NCBI GenBank assembly: GCA_030549205.1
Contig: JAUKTV010000004.1
Span: 558,001-622,000 of the forward strand
DNA: 64,000 nucleotides
Direction: 5' to 3'
From: Apiosordaria backusii
Taxonomy: Eukaryota; Ascomycota; Sordariomycetes; Sordariales; Lasiosphaeriaceae
The notes below the pieces were generated by a model. The model was given only the letters and a program-made list of their open reading frames with translations, was not told the origin of the DNA and made no database searches. This document shows, in pieces, positions 42,162-53,459 of the stretch. Each line of letters starts with the position of its first letter. The stretch's first letter is position 1. Position numbers and translations under genes: made by a program.

Positions 42162-43566
42162 TTACTCCTTCATCTTGACATAATTGCTGGGGAAAATGCC
42201 ATGTCTTGTCCCAAGCATTCCGGTCCTAACAACAAGGTCAGCATCAACTCTCAAAAGGTACTCCAGAAGATTAGAACATACCACCAATCAGTCTCGTTAT
42301 CCGTCTTTTTCAGCACAGTGATCACATCCCCCTTCTTGAAGCCCAAATCACCCTGCTCCACCGCCTCAAAGGTAAACAGCGCAATGGCCTCATTCTTCTT
42401 CAACATTGCCTCCTTGCCCGCATAATTCGGCTTCGGCGCCGCCGGCCTCCCAGGAGGAGTCTTCTTCTCACCCGAGGCAGACGCCCCGCCAAAAGAATTA
42501 TCAGCATAAGTGCTCGACCTCGACCCAGCCCCAAACGACCTCGGCTCCTGGTCATAAACCGGATCCTGCCACGTAGAGGACCTCTTAGGCGGCGCATAAT
42601 AATCCCCCTGCCCGCTCCCACCAGCGGGAACGCTATCCCGATTCCTCGACTGACCCTCTCCATAAGCCGGGGCAGACGATCTATTCCCCCACACAACCGG
42701 GTCTTCGTGGTCATCGTACACCGGCACGTCGTTGTACATCCTATTGTCCATCGATCCACCAGCCATACCGTTGAAAACCCGAGTATTGAGGATGCTCATC
42801 AGGGGATAAGCCTGCGACGGCGGGCGCTCCGCTCCAGTCAGCAACTCCCTCGCCGAGATTTGCCGGCCGTAGAGCTTAGCATTGGCGTCCTTGCGCTCGA
42901 TGATGGCTGATCCTTCGAGTGAAACACCGGCGAACAAGCCCTTGGTTTTTGAGTAACTGAAGATACCAGCCACGCTTCTCAGCGAGGCGGCACCAGCAGC
43001 TTCCGCATTGCGACCTACTGGGCCGGCAGCTATTGAGACGTTTCCACCGAGTGTGAGGGATCCAGCTTGGGAAAAGGTCTTGACAGCGCTCGCATCGTTG
43101 AGTATGAAGACGAAATCTGTTAACTCGAAGCCGATCTGACCGCCGAAGCCAGCACCGCCGGTTGCGATTGCGGAAGGGGCGCTCCAGGAGCCATCGGGGA
43201 GACGGGCGACGACGAGGCCGGAGCCGAAACGGGCGGAACCGAGGAAACCGGCTTTGATTACGGTGAGGATTGCTAGGCCCTGTCGTGGAGAGTTGGTTAG
43301 CGGGGAATTGACGGAGTCCGAGAACTGCACGAAAGACTGCTGCTTACCTTGGCGTTGGCGAGGACAGACGGTGGGATGACCTTCTCTGGTCCAAAGGCTT
43401 GCCTAGGGTCGATGAACGAGGAGAGGATCTTGCCGCACTTTTTGCATTCGGCTGTTGGGAAGATGTCAGCTATCAGAGCAAAAGATTGCGCTGGTGTTCC
43501 ATCTCACGGATAGCTCGGTATATACGTACACGATAAGCTCGACGGGAGCGGGTTATTGATACCCAT
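42162..43566 (-). CDS. Ysc84/Lsb3-type actin-binding SH3 protein
   Basis: Four exons on the minus strand: 43530..43566, 43348..43451, 42282..43279 and 42162..42225; 400 residues. Introns of 78, 68 and 56 nt have consensus signals. Residues about 1-225 are the Ysc84 actin-binding (SYLF/DUF500) domain: SECKKCGKILSSFIDP, VIPPSVLANAKGLAILTVIK, FGSGLVVARLPDGSWSAPSA, and SKTKGLFAGVSLEGS. A Pro/Ser/Tyr-rich linker follows. The last 60 or so residues are an SH3 domain: ALFTFEAVEQGDLGFKKGD, then WW split by the last intron, and GIFPSNYVKMKE. In yeast, Lsb3 and Ysc84 bind Las17/WASP and actin at endocytic patches; the same cortical role is inferred. The last exon of only 21 codons is easy to miss but completes the SH3 domain. 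Confidence 0.93.
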
Positions 43567-44704
43567 GGCTGCTGTTGCGTAGGGCAAATAAAGCTGTCAA
43601 TTGCCAAAGAGGAGAGGAAGAAGTGCGCAACGGAGATTTCGATTGGTGAGAAAGAAGCTTTCTGCTTTGTGGTCGATACGGCAATCCGGCTTGCGCGGGG
43701 GAGTGGTAGGCTAGGCAGAAAAGTAGTGGATTGATCAACTGTCAAAAAATATCCCAACAGGCGTCTCCTTGTCCGAAAAGTCAGGAATATTCCGGGATAA
43801 TTAAAAGAGATGTCTTCTGACGATATCTAAGAATGCGAACTAGCACTTGCCATTGCCGCGCGTCGTAAGTGGGCTGTGTATGAAAGGCGACAGTTGGAGT
43901 TTGGATGTTCCGGTTACTCTGCCTTGTGATCGTCTCGTTGTTGCTGAGTGGCAGCTGGAAGCTTCCCCGCAATTATTCCTCGTGGGAGACGGAATGCGCT
44001 TCCGGATCCCTTGTCTTCGGAGATAACAGTGTTGATATCTGGAAATGTAGGGCTACTTAGTACTTGAAGATCTACTGCTGTCTCTAACTATTCCACTTCA
44101 GCAGATCCCAAAAGTCGACCCAAGTCAATGTCCAGTCATGTACGACATACATCTCTTCAAGATCCCCAAAATCTTCAACAGCTGCCCTTGATTGACATCA
44201 TACCGCACGGGACCCACCAGCCGACAGTACGCAACGCGACGCGCCACACTGTGGCCCCGCCCCACAGAGCGGCTTCAAGCAGGGACCCCGAACCATCCCG
44301 TCTCCGGCTGGCAGTCTGGCTTTCAGCCCCTTTCTCCCCGTCCATGCATGCTGTTGTTGCGTTGACGAATTTGCCACAACTCCAAACTCCAGACGAACCG
44401 ACTACACGCACTTCCCGGCGCTGCGTTGTATGACTATATCGCGAAATCCTGCGTCTCGCCGTTTTCGACAACTCTCCCGACCGAGCCCCGCGACAGTCCT
44501 TGAACCAAGCGCCACGACCAGCGCCACGACCCGCGCCCACGACCAACTTCGAAACACCTGTCTCTCCCTCTCGCTCCTGTTCCGACAGCGGCAGAGAAAA
44601 GACAAAGCCGAACCTAGATCACACGTCAGGTACCCGAAAACACCACGTTCAAACCGCCACCCCTACTCTCTCCCAGCCCCTAGCCCAACCACCGCCCCGT
44701 CAAA
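43567..44704. promoter_or_regulatory. divergent intergenic region, Ysc84-type gene / SNARE gene
   Basis: About 1.1 kb containing both promoters. The part from about 44440 to 44700 is C-rich and likely the SNARE 5' leader. No motif was assigned. Confidence 0.45.
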
Positions 44705-45070
44705 ATGTCAGAATCCTACGAACGCGAACGCCAAAACAACGCCCGCCTAGACGAGCTCTCCGCCAAAGTCTCCGCCCTCCGCGGCGTCACAATCGACATT
44801 TACGACCACGCGCGCAACCATGAGCTGATTGATTCCAGTGTATGTTCTCTTCCCTCCCCCTTTTCCACCAACATCTCTAAGAAGCGACATATTAAAATAT
44901 CTGGATAACAGACCGAAACCTTCTCCTCCATGGGCACCCAACTCAAGGGCTCCGCCTCCCGGCTGGGGCGCATGGCCGCCAGCGGGAACAAGGTCGCCAT
45001 CTTGAAACTAAGCGGGATACTCGTCGGGATATTCTTGGTGCTGTATTATCTGTGGAGGTTGATGTTCTAA
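44705..45070 (+). CDS. Sft1/Bet1-type Golgi Qc-SNARE
   Basis: Two exons, 44705..44839 and 44912..45070; the 72-nt intron has donor GTATGT and acceptor AACAG, phase 0. The product is 97 residues: a short N-terminus, one SNARE coiled-coil motif (about 10-72, DELSAKVSALRGVTIDIYD, then ETFSSMGTQLKGSASRLGRM) and a C-terminal membrane anchor (ILKLSGILVGIFLVLYYLW). The central layer residue of Qc-SNAREs is normally Gln; Gln in GTQLKG or Asp/Ser at the exon junction are candidates, not resolved here. Length matches yeast Sft1 better than the longer Bet1, hence the mixed name. It acts in ER-Golgi or intra-Golgi vesicle fusion. Confidence 0.88.
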
Positions 45071-45685
45071 AGTCGATACAACCACCACCCAGAAAATGAC
45101 AGCGCCAAGCAAGCGGACCAGGAGCCAGAGGGTCGGGCAGATGTTAGGGAATAAGAGAGCGCGGAGTATAGGGCGATACCGTGATGTTTCATTAGGAGAG
45201 AGGGAGGGCTTCGTCAGGAGAGGATATACCTTTTTGTTTGAGTTTATGCGAGTTCTTGTCTGTTTGTCTCAAGGGAAGCCGCACAACAATCGTACGCGGG
45301 GGCATAGCACATGGCGTTCTGGGGTTGGGGAAATTTGGTTATAATTACACGTCAATATCAGCACGTCTTTCTGTTTGAACGCCCAATTTTGTATTCATCA
45401 TGGAAAAAATAATGATCTTGTGACATCGGTTTCATCCTGACCCAGTCTACCTCGGTATGGCTACATATGCAGTTAACATTAAAAACATGATGCCACGCTT
45501 TTTTGAATATCTCTTCCCCCTTCCAAACAAAAAAATCACACCCAGAAAAGTACTATGCGAGACCCGGTGTATCTAATGCTTTGGCTTATAAACGAACGTC
45601 GTGATTAAAAAAGTGGCTATAGGGATTATCCTGTTTTTGGTGGTTCAGGCGTAGAGAGAACAGATAGTTGCATCCCTGACCCTCT
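45071..45685. other. convergent 3' region, SNARE gene / ArfGAP gene
   Basis: About 0.6 kb holding the two 3' UTRs. Nothing else was recognised. Confidence 0.5.
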
Positions 45686-47431
45686 TTATTGCCAGACGTT
45701 GTTGAACAAATCACTGTCACCACCAAGACCAGCCGCTGGCTTCGATGTGGTGGTAGAAGTGGTGCCGCTTGTCCAACCGCCGAATTCCTCGTCCGCAGCG
45801 ACCTTTGGCGCAGGAGCAAATCCACCTGATGAGCTGGGAACGATGGGCTGGCTGGCAAAAGACCCCCAGCCGAAGTCGTTTGAAGTCGAGGTGGTCGACT
45901 TAGGGGGCTCTGGCTTGGCGGGCTCTTCGGAAGCCCAGGCATTTCCACCCCATACATCGGCACCAGAGAAGCCGCTGCCGCCGAATGATCCAAGGGTATT
46001 AGAGCTGGCTACTGGAGCTGGAGCGGGAGCAGGAGCGGGCTTGGGCTGGCTGAGATTGAATACAGACGTAGAGGTGGTCATTGGTGGTGATGACATCGCA
46101 GGCTTAGGGGCTGGAGCTGGCTGGGATGGGGCTGGAGAGGAAAAGTCGAAGAGGTCACCTAGGGCAGCAGAAGCGGGTGCCGCCGCAGGCTTGGGAGCAG
46201 CCGAGGGGGAAGAGACGGAGCCCCAGCCAGAGAGACTACCGACGGACTGTTTTGGTTGATGGGTCGATGTCGCTGGCTTAGAGTCGAAGAAGCTGCCACC
46301 GCTCAGACCTGGAAAGGCTGAGGAGCTATTATTGGTCTGTGCTGCAGGGCGAGAGGAAGTGAAGCTTCCAAGGCTCGAGAATGCATCGACTTGAGCGGGC
46401 TTAGGGGAAGCAGAGCTCCCGAAGCTCAGGTTGCTAAATGCATCGTTGAGCCCACCGAAAGAACTTTGGGTCTGAGACATGCCTGGGGATCCCAGGCCAC
46501 TAAACGAGCCTGAAGAGGCATGGGATGCTTGTTGTTGAGGAGGCTGAGGCTGGGGTCGTGGGGCCGTTGCGTAAAGAGAGAGAATCGACTGCTTGAGGTC
46601 TGGTCGGGATTGCCCTCCAGCGCTTGGAGTCCCAGTCGTGCTAGCTGGTCGAGGGGGCGCTGATGACTCTGATCCCAAGAAATCTAGACCCAGCAGTGAA
46701 TCCTTGGTGTTCGTCGCCTTAGGAGGAGCAGGATCAGCTTTAGGGGGTACCTTGGTTGCTGTCGGGCCAGCAGTACTAGCTCTCGGCGGTGGTACAGAGG
46801 CGAGGTCTCCCCCGATCAGATCGTCTTGTGGCGGGGCGGCGCGTCTTGGGGCTGACGACTGACCTACAGACCCCTTCCGTACCGACTCCCTGCGCTCAAT
46901 ATTCTGCTTTTCTTTAACAACGCTCAAAGGGACATCATCGTCGCCATCCGCATCCAATGTAGCAGGGTCCGGCATCGGCCCGTCCATTACCCATCTCTTG
47001 AGTTCGTATTTGGTGCGGATAAAGTTCTCGATCTTCGCCTCGCTGGGGACGTGGCCGGGTGCTAGCTTTGCTTCCCAGTACTTGTTCGCGCGCGCATTGC
47101 CCCAGTTCAGAACACTCTGTAATTGCTCGTCGGTCCAGGAGTCGAGGTCGACAGATTTGACGCGGCTGATATGGGTGCCCATGCCACGGTGGATGCCTGA
47201 GCATCGGATACAAACGAATACGCCCAGGTTCCAGCTGGCCCATCTCGGATCTGTTGAATGATAATGTTAATCAGTCTGGTTCAGGATGCAGGAACAACGG
47301 GCAGGAAACCGACGTTTATTGCGCTTGCAGTCGGCGCACACCTTGTTGGCCTCCAATTTTAGGAGGCTCTTGATGGTTTGCTGGTTTTGAAGTGCCCGAT
47401 CGGCGGCGGGATTCGCAGGCCGTCGAGACAT
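45686..47431 (-). CDS. ArfGAP (Age2/SMAP-like)
   Basis: Two exons on the minus strand: 47314..47431 and 45686..47250; the 63-nt intron has donor GTCGGT and acceptor CAACAG, phase 1. The product is 560 residues. The junction creates KRNKHPRWASWNLGVF, completing the zinc finger: CADC (Cys32, Cys35) and CIRC (Cys53, Cys56), followed by SGIHRGMGTHISRVKSVDLD with the catalytic arginine finger (about Arg61). The ArfGAP domain covers about 20-140. The rest is a long disordered Ser/Pro/Ala-rich region with repeated FG/LG phrases (SSFGGLNDAF, SGWGSVSSP, WGGNAWASEEP), like adaptor- or clathrin-binding tails in this class. It stimulates GTP hydrolysis on Arf at Golgi or endosomal membranes. The Age2-like subtype is an inference from length and layout. 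Confidence 0.92.
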
Positions 47432-48259
47432 GTTGGGCGGTTGTGTTTTGGCGATTTGGAATAGGATCTCCAACTAATTCGGGTGTGAGGTGAAGAATTT
47501 CGTAGGCAGATTCGGAATCGCGGGTGCGCCTTTCAGGTTCCTGAAGCCAGATAGTGCTGGAAACAATGCGACAAGGTTGCCGGCTGTGAGAGGGGCCCGC
47601 CCAACGCCCCCTATTCAGATAACCCGCTAAGTGGATCATGAATCGGCTAGTGTACTGGATGCCGGATATAACGATTATCCGTTAGTTGCATACTATTCAC
47701 CACTTCCAGCATTCATCCAATTTCTACCTTTCAACGTGATCAGATTAATCTTTTGGGGTTTCAAGTTTCAAACTATCTACGGTTTTTTGAAGAGGCCACA
47801 GTAATGCTATGGACATTATTTTCCTGTCATGTATCACAAACGCGGATGATTTGTGCGACTGGAAATGATAGAACACCTCTACCCCATGTTGTCAAAAAAG
47901 CTTAAACAGACAACACCCAGCCGAGGGGCAATGATCCTGGCAGTGACGCAATCAGTTCTAAATTCCAAATAATTCCAGGTTCTCGGAGGAAACAGTTGAT
48001 AAACGGCCACATCCAATGCTCGCCCGCGCACTGCCACTTTCAAGCCCAGTGTTCATTGATTCAAAACTCGAAAAACCTACACAGCCGGCCAGCTTTGTCT
48101 CTACCCCCCTAAAACCAGTGATTTGTCAGTGGCAACCCCGCTGTATTCCAAACGATACTCACCTGTAACTTATGAAGCTCCCGATCTGAGCTGCCAAAAC
48201 ATATAAACCGCATCTTATACCTCCGGCCCCTCTCACCCACTCACTCACATCTCATTCTC
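47432..48259. promoter_or_regulatory. divergent promoter region, ArfGAP gene / MsrB gene
   Basis: About 0.83 kb between divergent starts. No gene, RNA or repeat was recognised. Confidence 0.5.
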
Positions 48260-49017
48260 ATGCGCTCAACACTCACCCGCCTCTTTTACACCCTCTCCAA
48301 CCTCGCCCGCAGCTCCCCATCAACCCTCCGTAATTCATATTCCATCCGACCAACCCACCCCCCACCCCTGCGAGCTTCCATGCCCATCATCCCCTCCTTC
48401 CTAGCCAGCCTCTTCGGAACAACCGCCGCATCCAACATGTCGTCATCCTCACAGTCCTACCCCGACCAAAGAACACCGGATGAGTGGCGCGCCGTTCTGA
48501 ACAAGGGTACCCTTCCCCTTTTTCCTTCCGCCCCCCTTTTAACCCCCTTCGTATCTCCTTTTTTTCAACCGCCTTGTCATATCTCTTCTATTTCACATAT
48601 AAGATATTGACATCCCCAGAACAATTCCGCATCCTTCGCGAAAAAGGCACCGAACCCCCCGGCTCAGGCAAGTTCGACAAGCACTACCCCTCCGCCGGAG
48701 TCTACACCTGCGCCGGCTGCTCCGCCCCCCTCTACAAGGCCTCCCACAAGTTCTCTTCTGGGTGCGGCTGGCCCGCCTACTTTGACAGCATCCCCGGCGC
48801 CGTCACTCGCCACGAGGACCGCGCGTTCGGTATGGTTCGCACGGAAATCGTTTGTAGTAACTGCGGAGGTCATCTCGGTCACGTCTTCAAGGGCGAAGGA
48901 TTCCCCACGCCTACTGACGAGAGACATTGCGTGAATAGTGTTAGCTTGAGTTTTAGTCCCGAGGATGAGCCGGTGAAGAAGGCCGACGGGGGTGAGGGGG
49001 AGCAGAGTAAGGTGTAA
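48260..49017 (+). CDS. methionine-R-sulfoxide reductase B
   Basis: Two exons, 48260..48506 and 48620..49017; the 113-nt intron is phase 1. The product is 214 residues. The first 35 or so residues are basic and hydroxylated (MRSTLTRLFYTLSNLARSS), a mitochondrial presequence; an internal Met60 (48437) precedes the conserved domain and could serve a cytosolic form. The SelR domain follows: EQFRILREKGTEPPGSGKF, zinc-binding CAGC (113-116) and CSNC (161-164), SSGCGWPAYF, GGHLGHVF, and catalytic Cys186 in RHCVNS. It reduces the R epimer of methionine sulfoxide in proteins, with thioredoxin as electron donor. The acidic tail is not conserved. Confidence 0.95.
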
Positions 49018-49190
49018 TTGTGAGGATTGAGTTTGTATGAAGTTGATACTAATGGATGTATTTGCTTCTCACACGTTTACTATCCCTCGGTGTCCTGCAC
49101 TCATAGTCCTTTCCAGCTGCCTCAAAATAGCCCCGATGGCTTTTATGGGATTTATATACATGACATCAAGACTGGCGCACACACCAATAT

Positions 49191-50741
49191 TCAGGGAGCA
49201 TCCTTATTCTCCACCTCCCTCATCTCTCGCACTGTCGAAGCGACCACCCGATCCCACCGCTTGGTGAACTCATCCTGGTATCCTGTCAAGACTCGGAATG
49301 CCTCCTCCGGATCCTCCAGTGACGAGATAGCAATCCTGCCCTTCTCCATCATATCATCCCATACTCTCGTCGCCTCAGTAAGTCCCTCGTGTTGTATCTG
49401 TGAGATCCGCAAAACGGCTGCCAGGTTGATCTTCCCGTCAGCCGGCGTTACGTGATCTTGTTTGCGTGGCTTGTAGGGGACCATTGCTGTCGTAGTCGTA
49501 GGCTGACTAGATACCATTGTCGAGATCGTTGTTTGCTGACTGGGTGCGTCTCCGGCTTCTTCCTCCTCAGGAAGTCTCAGACCGCCGAATGACGGGGATG
49601 AAGGGTCGTAACTATCTGGCGCAAGCGTTGATGCTTGTGACTTGGTCTCCTGAGAATCACCGCAGATTGTCTGAACCCGTTGAAGACCCCTCCTTTGCCC
49701 GGATCCAGAATGAGAAGGGTTCAGAGGTGAATCTTGACTAGATGTCTTGCCACTGGATAACTGGGTCGTTGACGAGTTGCTTTCGAGATATTTTCCGCGA
49801 TCAGCGCCTCCAGGATCGTGTAGACCTCGAGATGCTTGGCTTCTTCTTGGTCTTGACCGGGATGAGGCAAGCTTACTGACCTTGTATATGCCTGCCCCGA
49901 GCACTCCGGGGATTCCGATTGTGGTTGCTGCTGGGGAAGGTACCGCTGGAGGTGGCCACTGACCCTGGGACTGATAGCCACCAGGATACCCTACTGGCTG
50001 GCTTGCAGCTCGTTGATAGGCTGATTGATCAGAAACTCCAAATGTGTTGGAGTATTGATATGGGGGGTTGGGTGGAACGGGGTATGATGGGCTCGAGCTG
50101 TAAGGATGTGACGGGATGTTTGTTGGCATTGGGCCTGGTATGGTATTTGGGGTGGGGTGAAAGTAGCCGCTTTGTGGTTGACTGTGAGGCTGACTCCAGG
50201 AATGAGCTTGGTAAACTTGGGATGGCGCTGATTCCTCCTGGTAGTATTCAATCATGATCCCCAAACTGCTGAGTTCGCTCAAAACAGACTCAAAGTCGGA
50301 AGCAACTTTGAGAGTAGCTCTGAGTATAGAAAAGCCCTGAGACGATCAGATCAGTAGCTGGAAGAGAAATTTTCGCCAGATCACACCTACGTCTTGTGTG
50401 TTGGTAGGGTATCGAACATAAAGAACAGGATCATGGTGCGCACGGCATATGAATCGTTCTGACGCAGTGCTGGATTGGTCTTCCGACTGCCGAAAGTCTG
50501 CGAGGTCGAGCTTGACCAGTTCCTCAGCTCTGTCTTTGACATGAACCATCAAATAATTTCGCCATAGAGGCATCCGCAATCGCGAGCCGTCGACTGGCTT
50601 GCGAGAGACGAGATCGAGCTGCGGCTTCAGCACAAGCTGGGGGTCTTTATAAAAGCTTGCCCTGCCATTGAAGCGGACATCTTGTAGTTCAAACCGGCGT
50701 ATTGGTCTCCTGGGCTGTGGTGTAGGTTTCGAGGCAGGCAT
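49191..50741 (-). CDS. Rec114-like meiotic protein candidate
   Basis: Two exons on the minus strand: 50391..50741 (117 codons) and 49191..50336; the 54-nt intron has donor GTAGGT, branch TACTGAT and acceptor CTCAG, phase 0. The product is 498 residues. Layout: a folded N-terminal region of about 160 residues rich in beta strands (FELQDVRFNGRASFY, RNYLMVHVKD, HDPVLYVRYPTNTQDGFSIL), a long disordered Ser/Pro/Gln-rich middle, and a C-terminal helical segment (about 415-490, NLAAVLRISQIQ, TGYQDEFTKRWDRVVAST). This plan, PH-like head, disordered linker and short helical tail, is that of Rec114, a partner of Mei4 in Spo11 break formation. The assignment rests on architecture and a few motif-like phrases, so it is tentative. 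An extra intron in the disordered part is possible near 49870. Confidence 0.45.
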
Positions 50742-51772
50742 AGTGAGATTCTTGCGATATTGGTGAGCGACCACAAAAAAAGATTGAAGTCACATGGCTT
50801 CTTGAGAGGCTTGCCCTGGAACTCACTGCGACCCTCAATTACGCAGACGAGGTGCGCAATGCGAATTGAATGCCCCGCATGTTTTGGTAAGTTGACTCGG
50901 GAAGCCACGACTGGAACCATCATCTATCTGGGAAGGAAGGACCGAAGGGGGAATGGCCAATTTTCAGTGTCACTCCCAACTTGAAGCTGTGGCCATACAT
51001 GGGGAGCGTCTTTCTGTTGGTCCATGTCCGCCATTATTGGCTTTGCTGTCGGCCTCGATCAATTCTCCGGATCCCTTCTTCAAACTCTGAAGTGGTCCCG
51101 TCATCAGAGACTGGTCGCGGAGGGCATCATGGAACATCGTCTTGTAACCGCAGCCTGCGTCTGGTGAAATTCAACGGTAGCCAATCGTTCGTTAACGGGG
51201 CACGGCTCTGGTTAGATCAATATCCCCTGGTAAACGGGTATCTGTTGGGAGATAACCATGTATTTTCTTCTTCATTTTCTTGCCCGTGATTGCCAGGTCG
51301 ATTGCCTAGACGAAACCCGTGAAAGACTGGGTTGAAAAGATTACGACCTCGGCCAGGCCCATGACGTTGACGGCCGCGTGGGCTGAGAGGGGCAATTGGT
51401 CACATATAACGGCTTTATCCACAGCTTCGCAGAGGATACCCTAAAAGAGTCTTTCCAGCGTACCTAGTAAATGCGCTTGATAGCAATGCGACGCGAAGTC
51501 TCCATTCGATTCAAGAATATAGAGGATGAAAAGATTGTTTACGAGGAATTAATGGAAGATGTCTTGGTAACATCTGCAGTTACCCATACCCGCAGTTTCC
51601 ACCCGAAGGCCTTGCCAAGGCAGCCATCGGGTACCCCACGCATGCCATGCAGGCCATTGTTCCAGGCCGGTGGCGATAACGCCATCATTATTATCTCTTC
51701 GTACCTCGACTCCAAAGTCTTTCCCGATTTCTCCAGGCTCACCTTCAGAGGCCCCGCCAACAACGAGCGAAA
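50742..51772. promoter_or_regulatory. divergent intergenic region, Rec114-like gene / Ecm14 gene
   Basis: About 1.0 kb. The short open frames at 50981 and 51471 were judged fortuitous. No repeats. Confidence 0.45.
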
Positions 51773-53459
51773 ATGCGATTACAACCTGTAGCCCTCGCCC
51801 TTTTTCTCGCGCTGCCCACTGCTGATGCCGCTGCTACATGGATCGAACCCTCGCATCGGCATCAAGGCGGCCTTCAGCTCAACAACGGCCATGGCTACCC
51901 TATTCTGAGATGGTTACGCGACAGCGCCGTTGAAGCCTTTTTTGGCAAGCGATTGAAAGATGGCGACCTCGAAAATGCCGAGACCAACCCGGATATTGCC
52001 ATGAAGCACCGCGATGACATCGTCCTTCGATTCAATGCAACCACCTTTGAGGAGAAGCGCATTCTCGCAGAAATTACCAAAGAGTTTCAAGTCTTGGACA
52101 TCTGGACTATTTCGCACGAATATGTCGACGCCAGGCTGTTTCATGCCGAAAGATTCATGCCGGCACTGCTTAAGATGTTGCCAGATTCGTTGAAGAAGCC
52201 GGAAATCCTGATTTACGATTTACCTTCTGCGATCTGGGCCACCTTTCCAGAAAAGACGTCTAAAGGCTTTGGTTCGAGCTCCCTCAGCGTGCGAACATCC
52301 AGGGAAGGAATGGGAAACTTATTTTTCAAGGATTATCAAAGGCTATCTGTGAGTTTGGCCGCACCTCATCCCTAGGTGTTTTCCCTCCAGTGTTGATACT
52401 TACATTTTCCAGGTCATTACGAGCTGGATGCGACTCTTGGAAGCCATGTTTCCATCCTTCACAGAGATGACCAGCATTGGGAAGTCATTTGAAGGGAGGG
52501 ATATTCATGCGTTCCGTGTCGGCGCACGCGATGAAGAGGAGGCAGAAGGAGGCTCGAGGAAAACCATACTTGTCACAGGAGGTCTCCATGGCCGTGAATG
52601 GATATCGACCAGCACGGTAACATACTTGATGTGGTCCATGATCACCGCCTACGACAAGGATCCGATGGTTGCCAAGCTACTCGACGAATTCGACATCATT
52701 TTTATCCCCATTCTGAATCCCGACGGGTACGAATATACGTGGCAGACAGATCGGCTTTGGCGCAAGTCGAGACAGGAAACCAACACAGAACATTGCCCTG
52801 GCATGGATCTTGATCACGCATTTGGCTATGAGTGGGCTACAAACAACAATGCAGGCCCCTGTTCGGAGAGCTATGGGGGTGATTCTCCCTTCCACGCCAT
52901 TGAAGCCTCAGAGCTCGCTCACTGGGCCAGAAACCAAACGACTCAACGCGGCGTCAAGTTTGTTGGCTTCCTCGATTTGCACTCGTACTCGCAGCAGATT
53001 CTCTTCCCATACTCTTATACCTGCGCCACTCAGCCGCCCAATCTCGAGACTCTAATGGAGCTTGGTGTCGGCCTAGCCAAGGCCATTAGACTGTCAAGCG
53101 GGGAGGCATACACGGTGACATCTGCATGCGAGGGTGCTGTCGCTTACCGCTCGAAAGACAACAGTGATGGCTCACGTGAACGGATGGAAGGTGGTGGTGG
53201 TTCAGCTATTGATTGGTTTTACCATGAACTTGGTGCCAAATACAGCTACCAACTCAAGCTTCGGGATACGGGTAGCTACGGCTTTTTGCTACCACCCAAC
53301 CATATTGTGCCCACGGGGGAAGAGGTTCTCAACGCCCTCAAGTATTTCGGTGATTTCTTACTTGGGAACAACGGTATTGAGAAGGTATCTTTTGAGAGCC
53401 CCAAGAGCCCCAAGAGCCCGTCAGCTGGCCAATGGAGGGACTTGAAGAGACGGAGATAA
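51773..53459 (+). CDS. ecm14: Ecm14-type inactive metallocarboxypeptidase
   Basis: Two exons, 51773..52348 and 52413..53459; the 64-nt intron is phase 0 with donor GTGAGT and acceptor CCAG. The product is 540 residues. A signal peptide (MRLQPVALALFLALPTADAA) leads into a propeptide-like region and an M14 carboxypeptidase domain from about 190: zinc ligands His251 and Glu254 in GGLHGREW, His382 in LDLHSYSQ, and substrate-site NNNAGPCS. The catalytic Glu of active enzymes, in the pattern ELRDTG, is Lys474 here (LKLRDTGSYGFLLP). This substitution is characteristic of Ecm14 proteins, which are described as catalytically inactive and linked to cell-wall organisation. Secreted or vacuolar location is likely. 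The name is well supported; the cell-wall role is from the family. Confidence 0.92.

Noticed and set aside
45699..46259. Plus-strand open frame of 186 codons
   Set aside because: Antisense shadow of the low-complexity ArfGAP tail.
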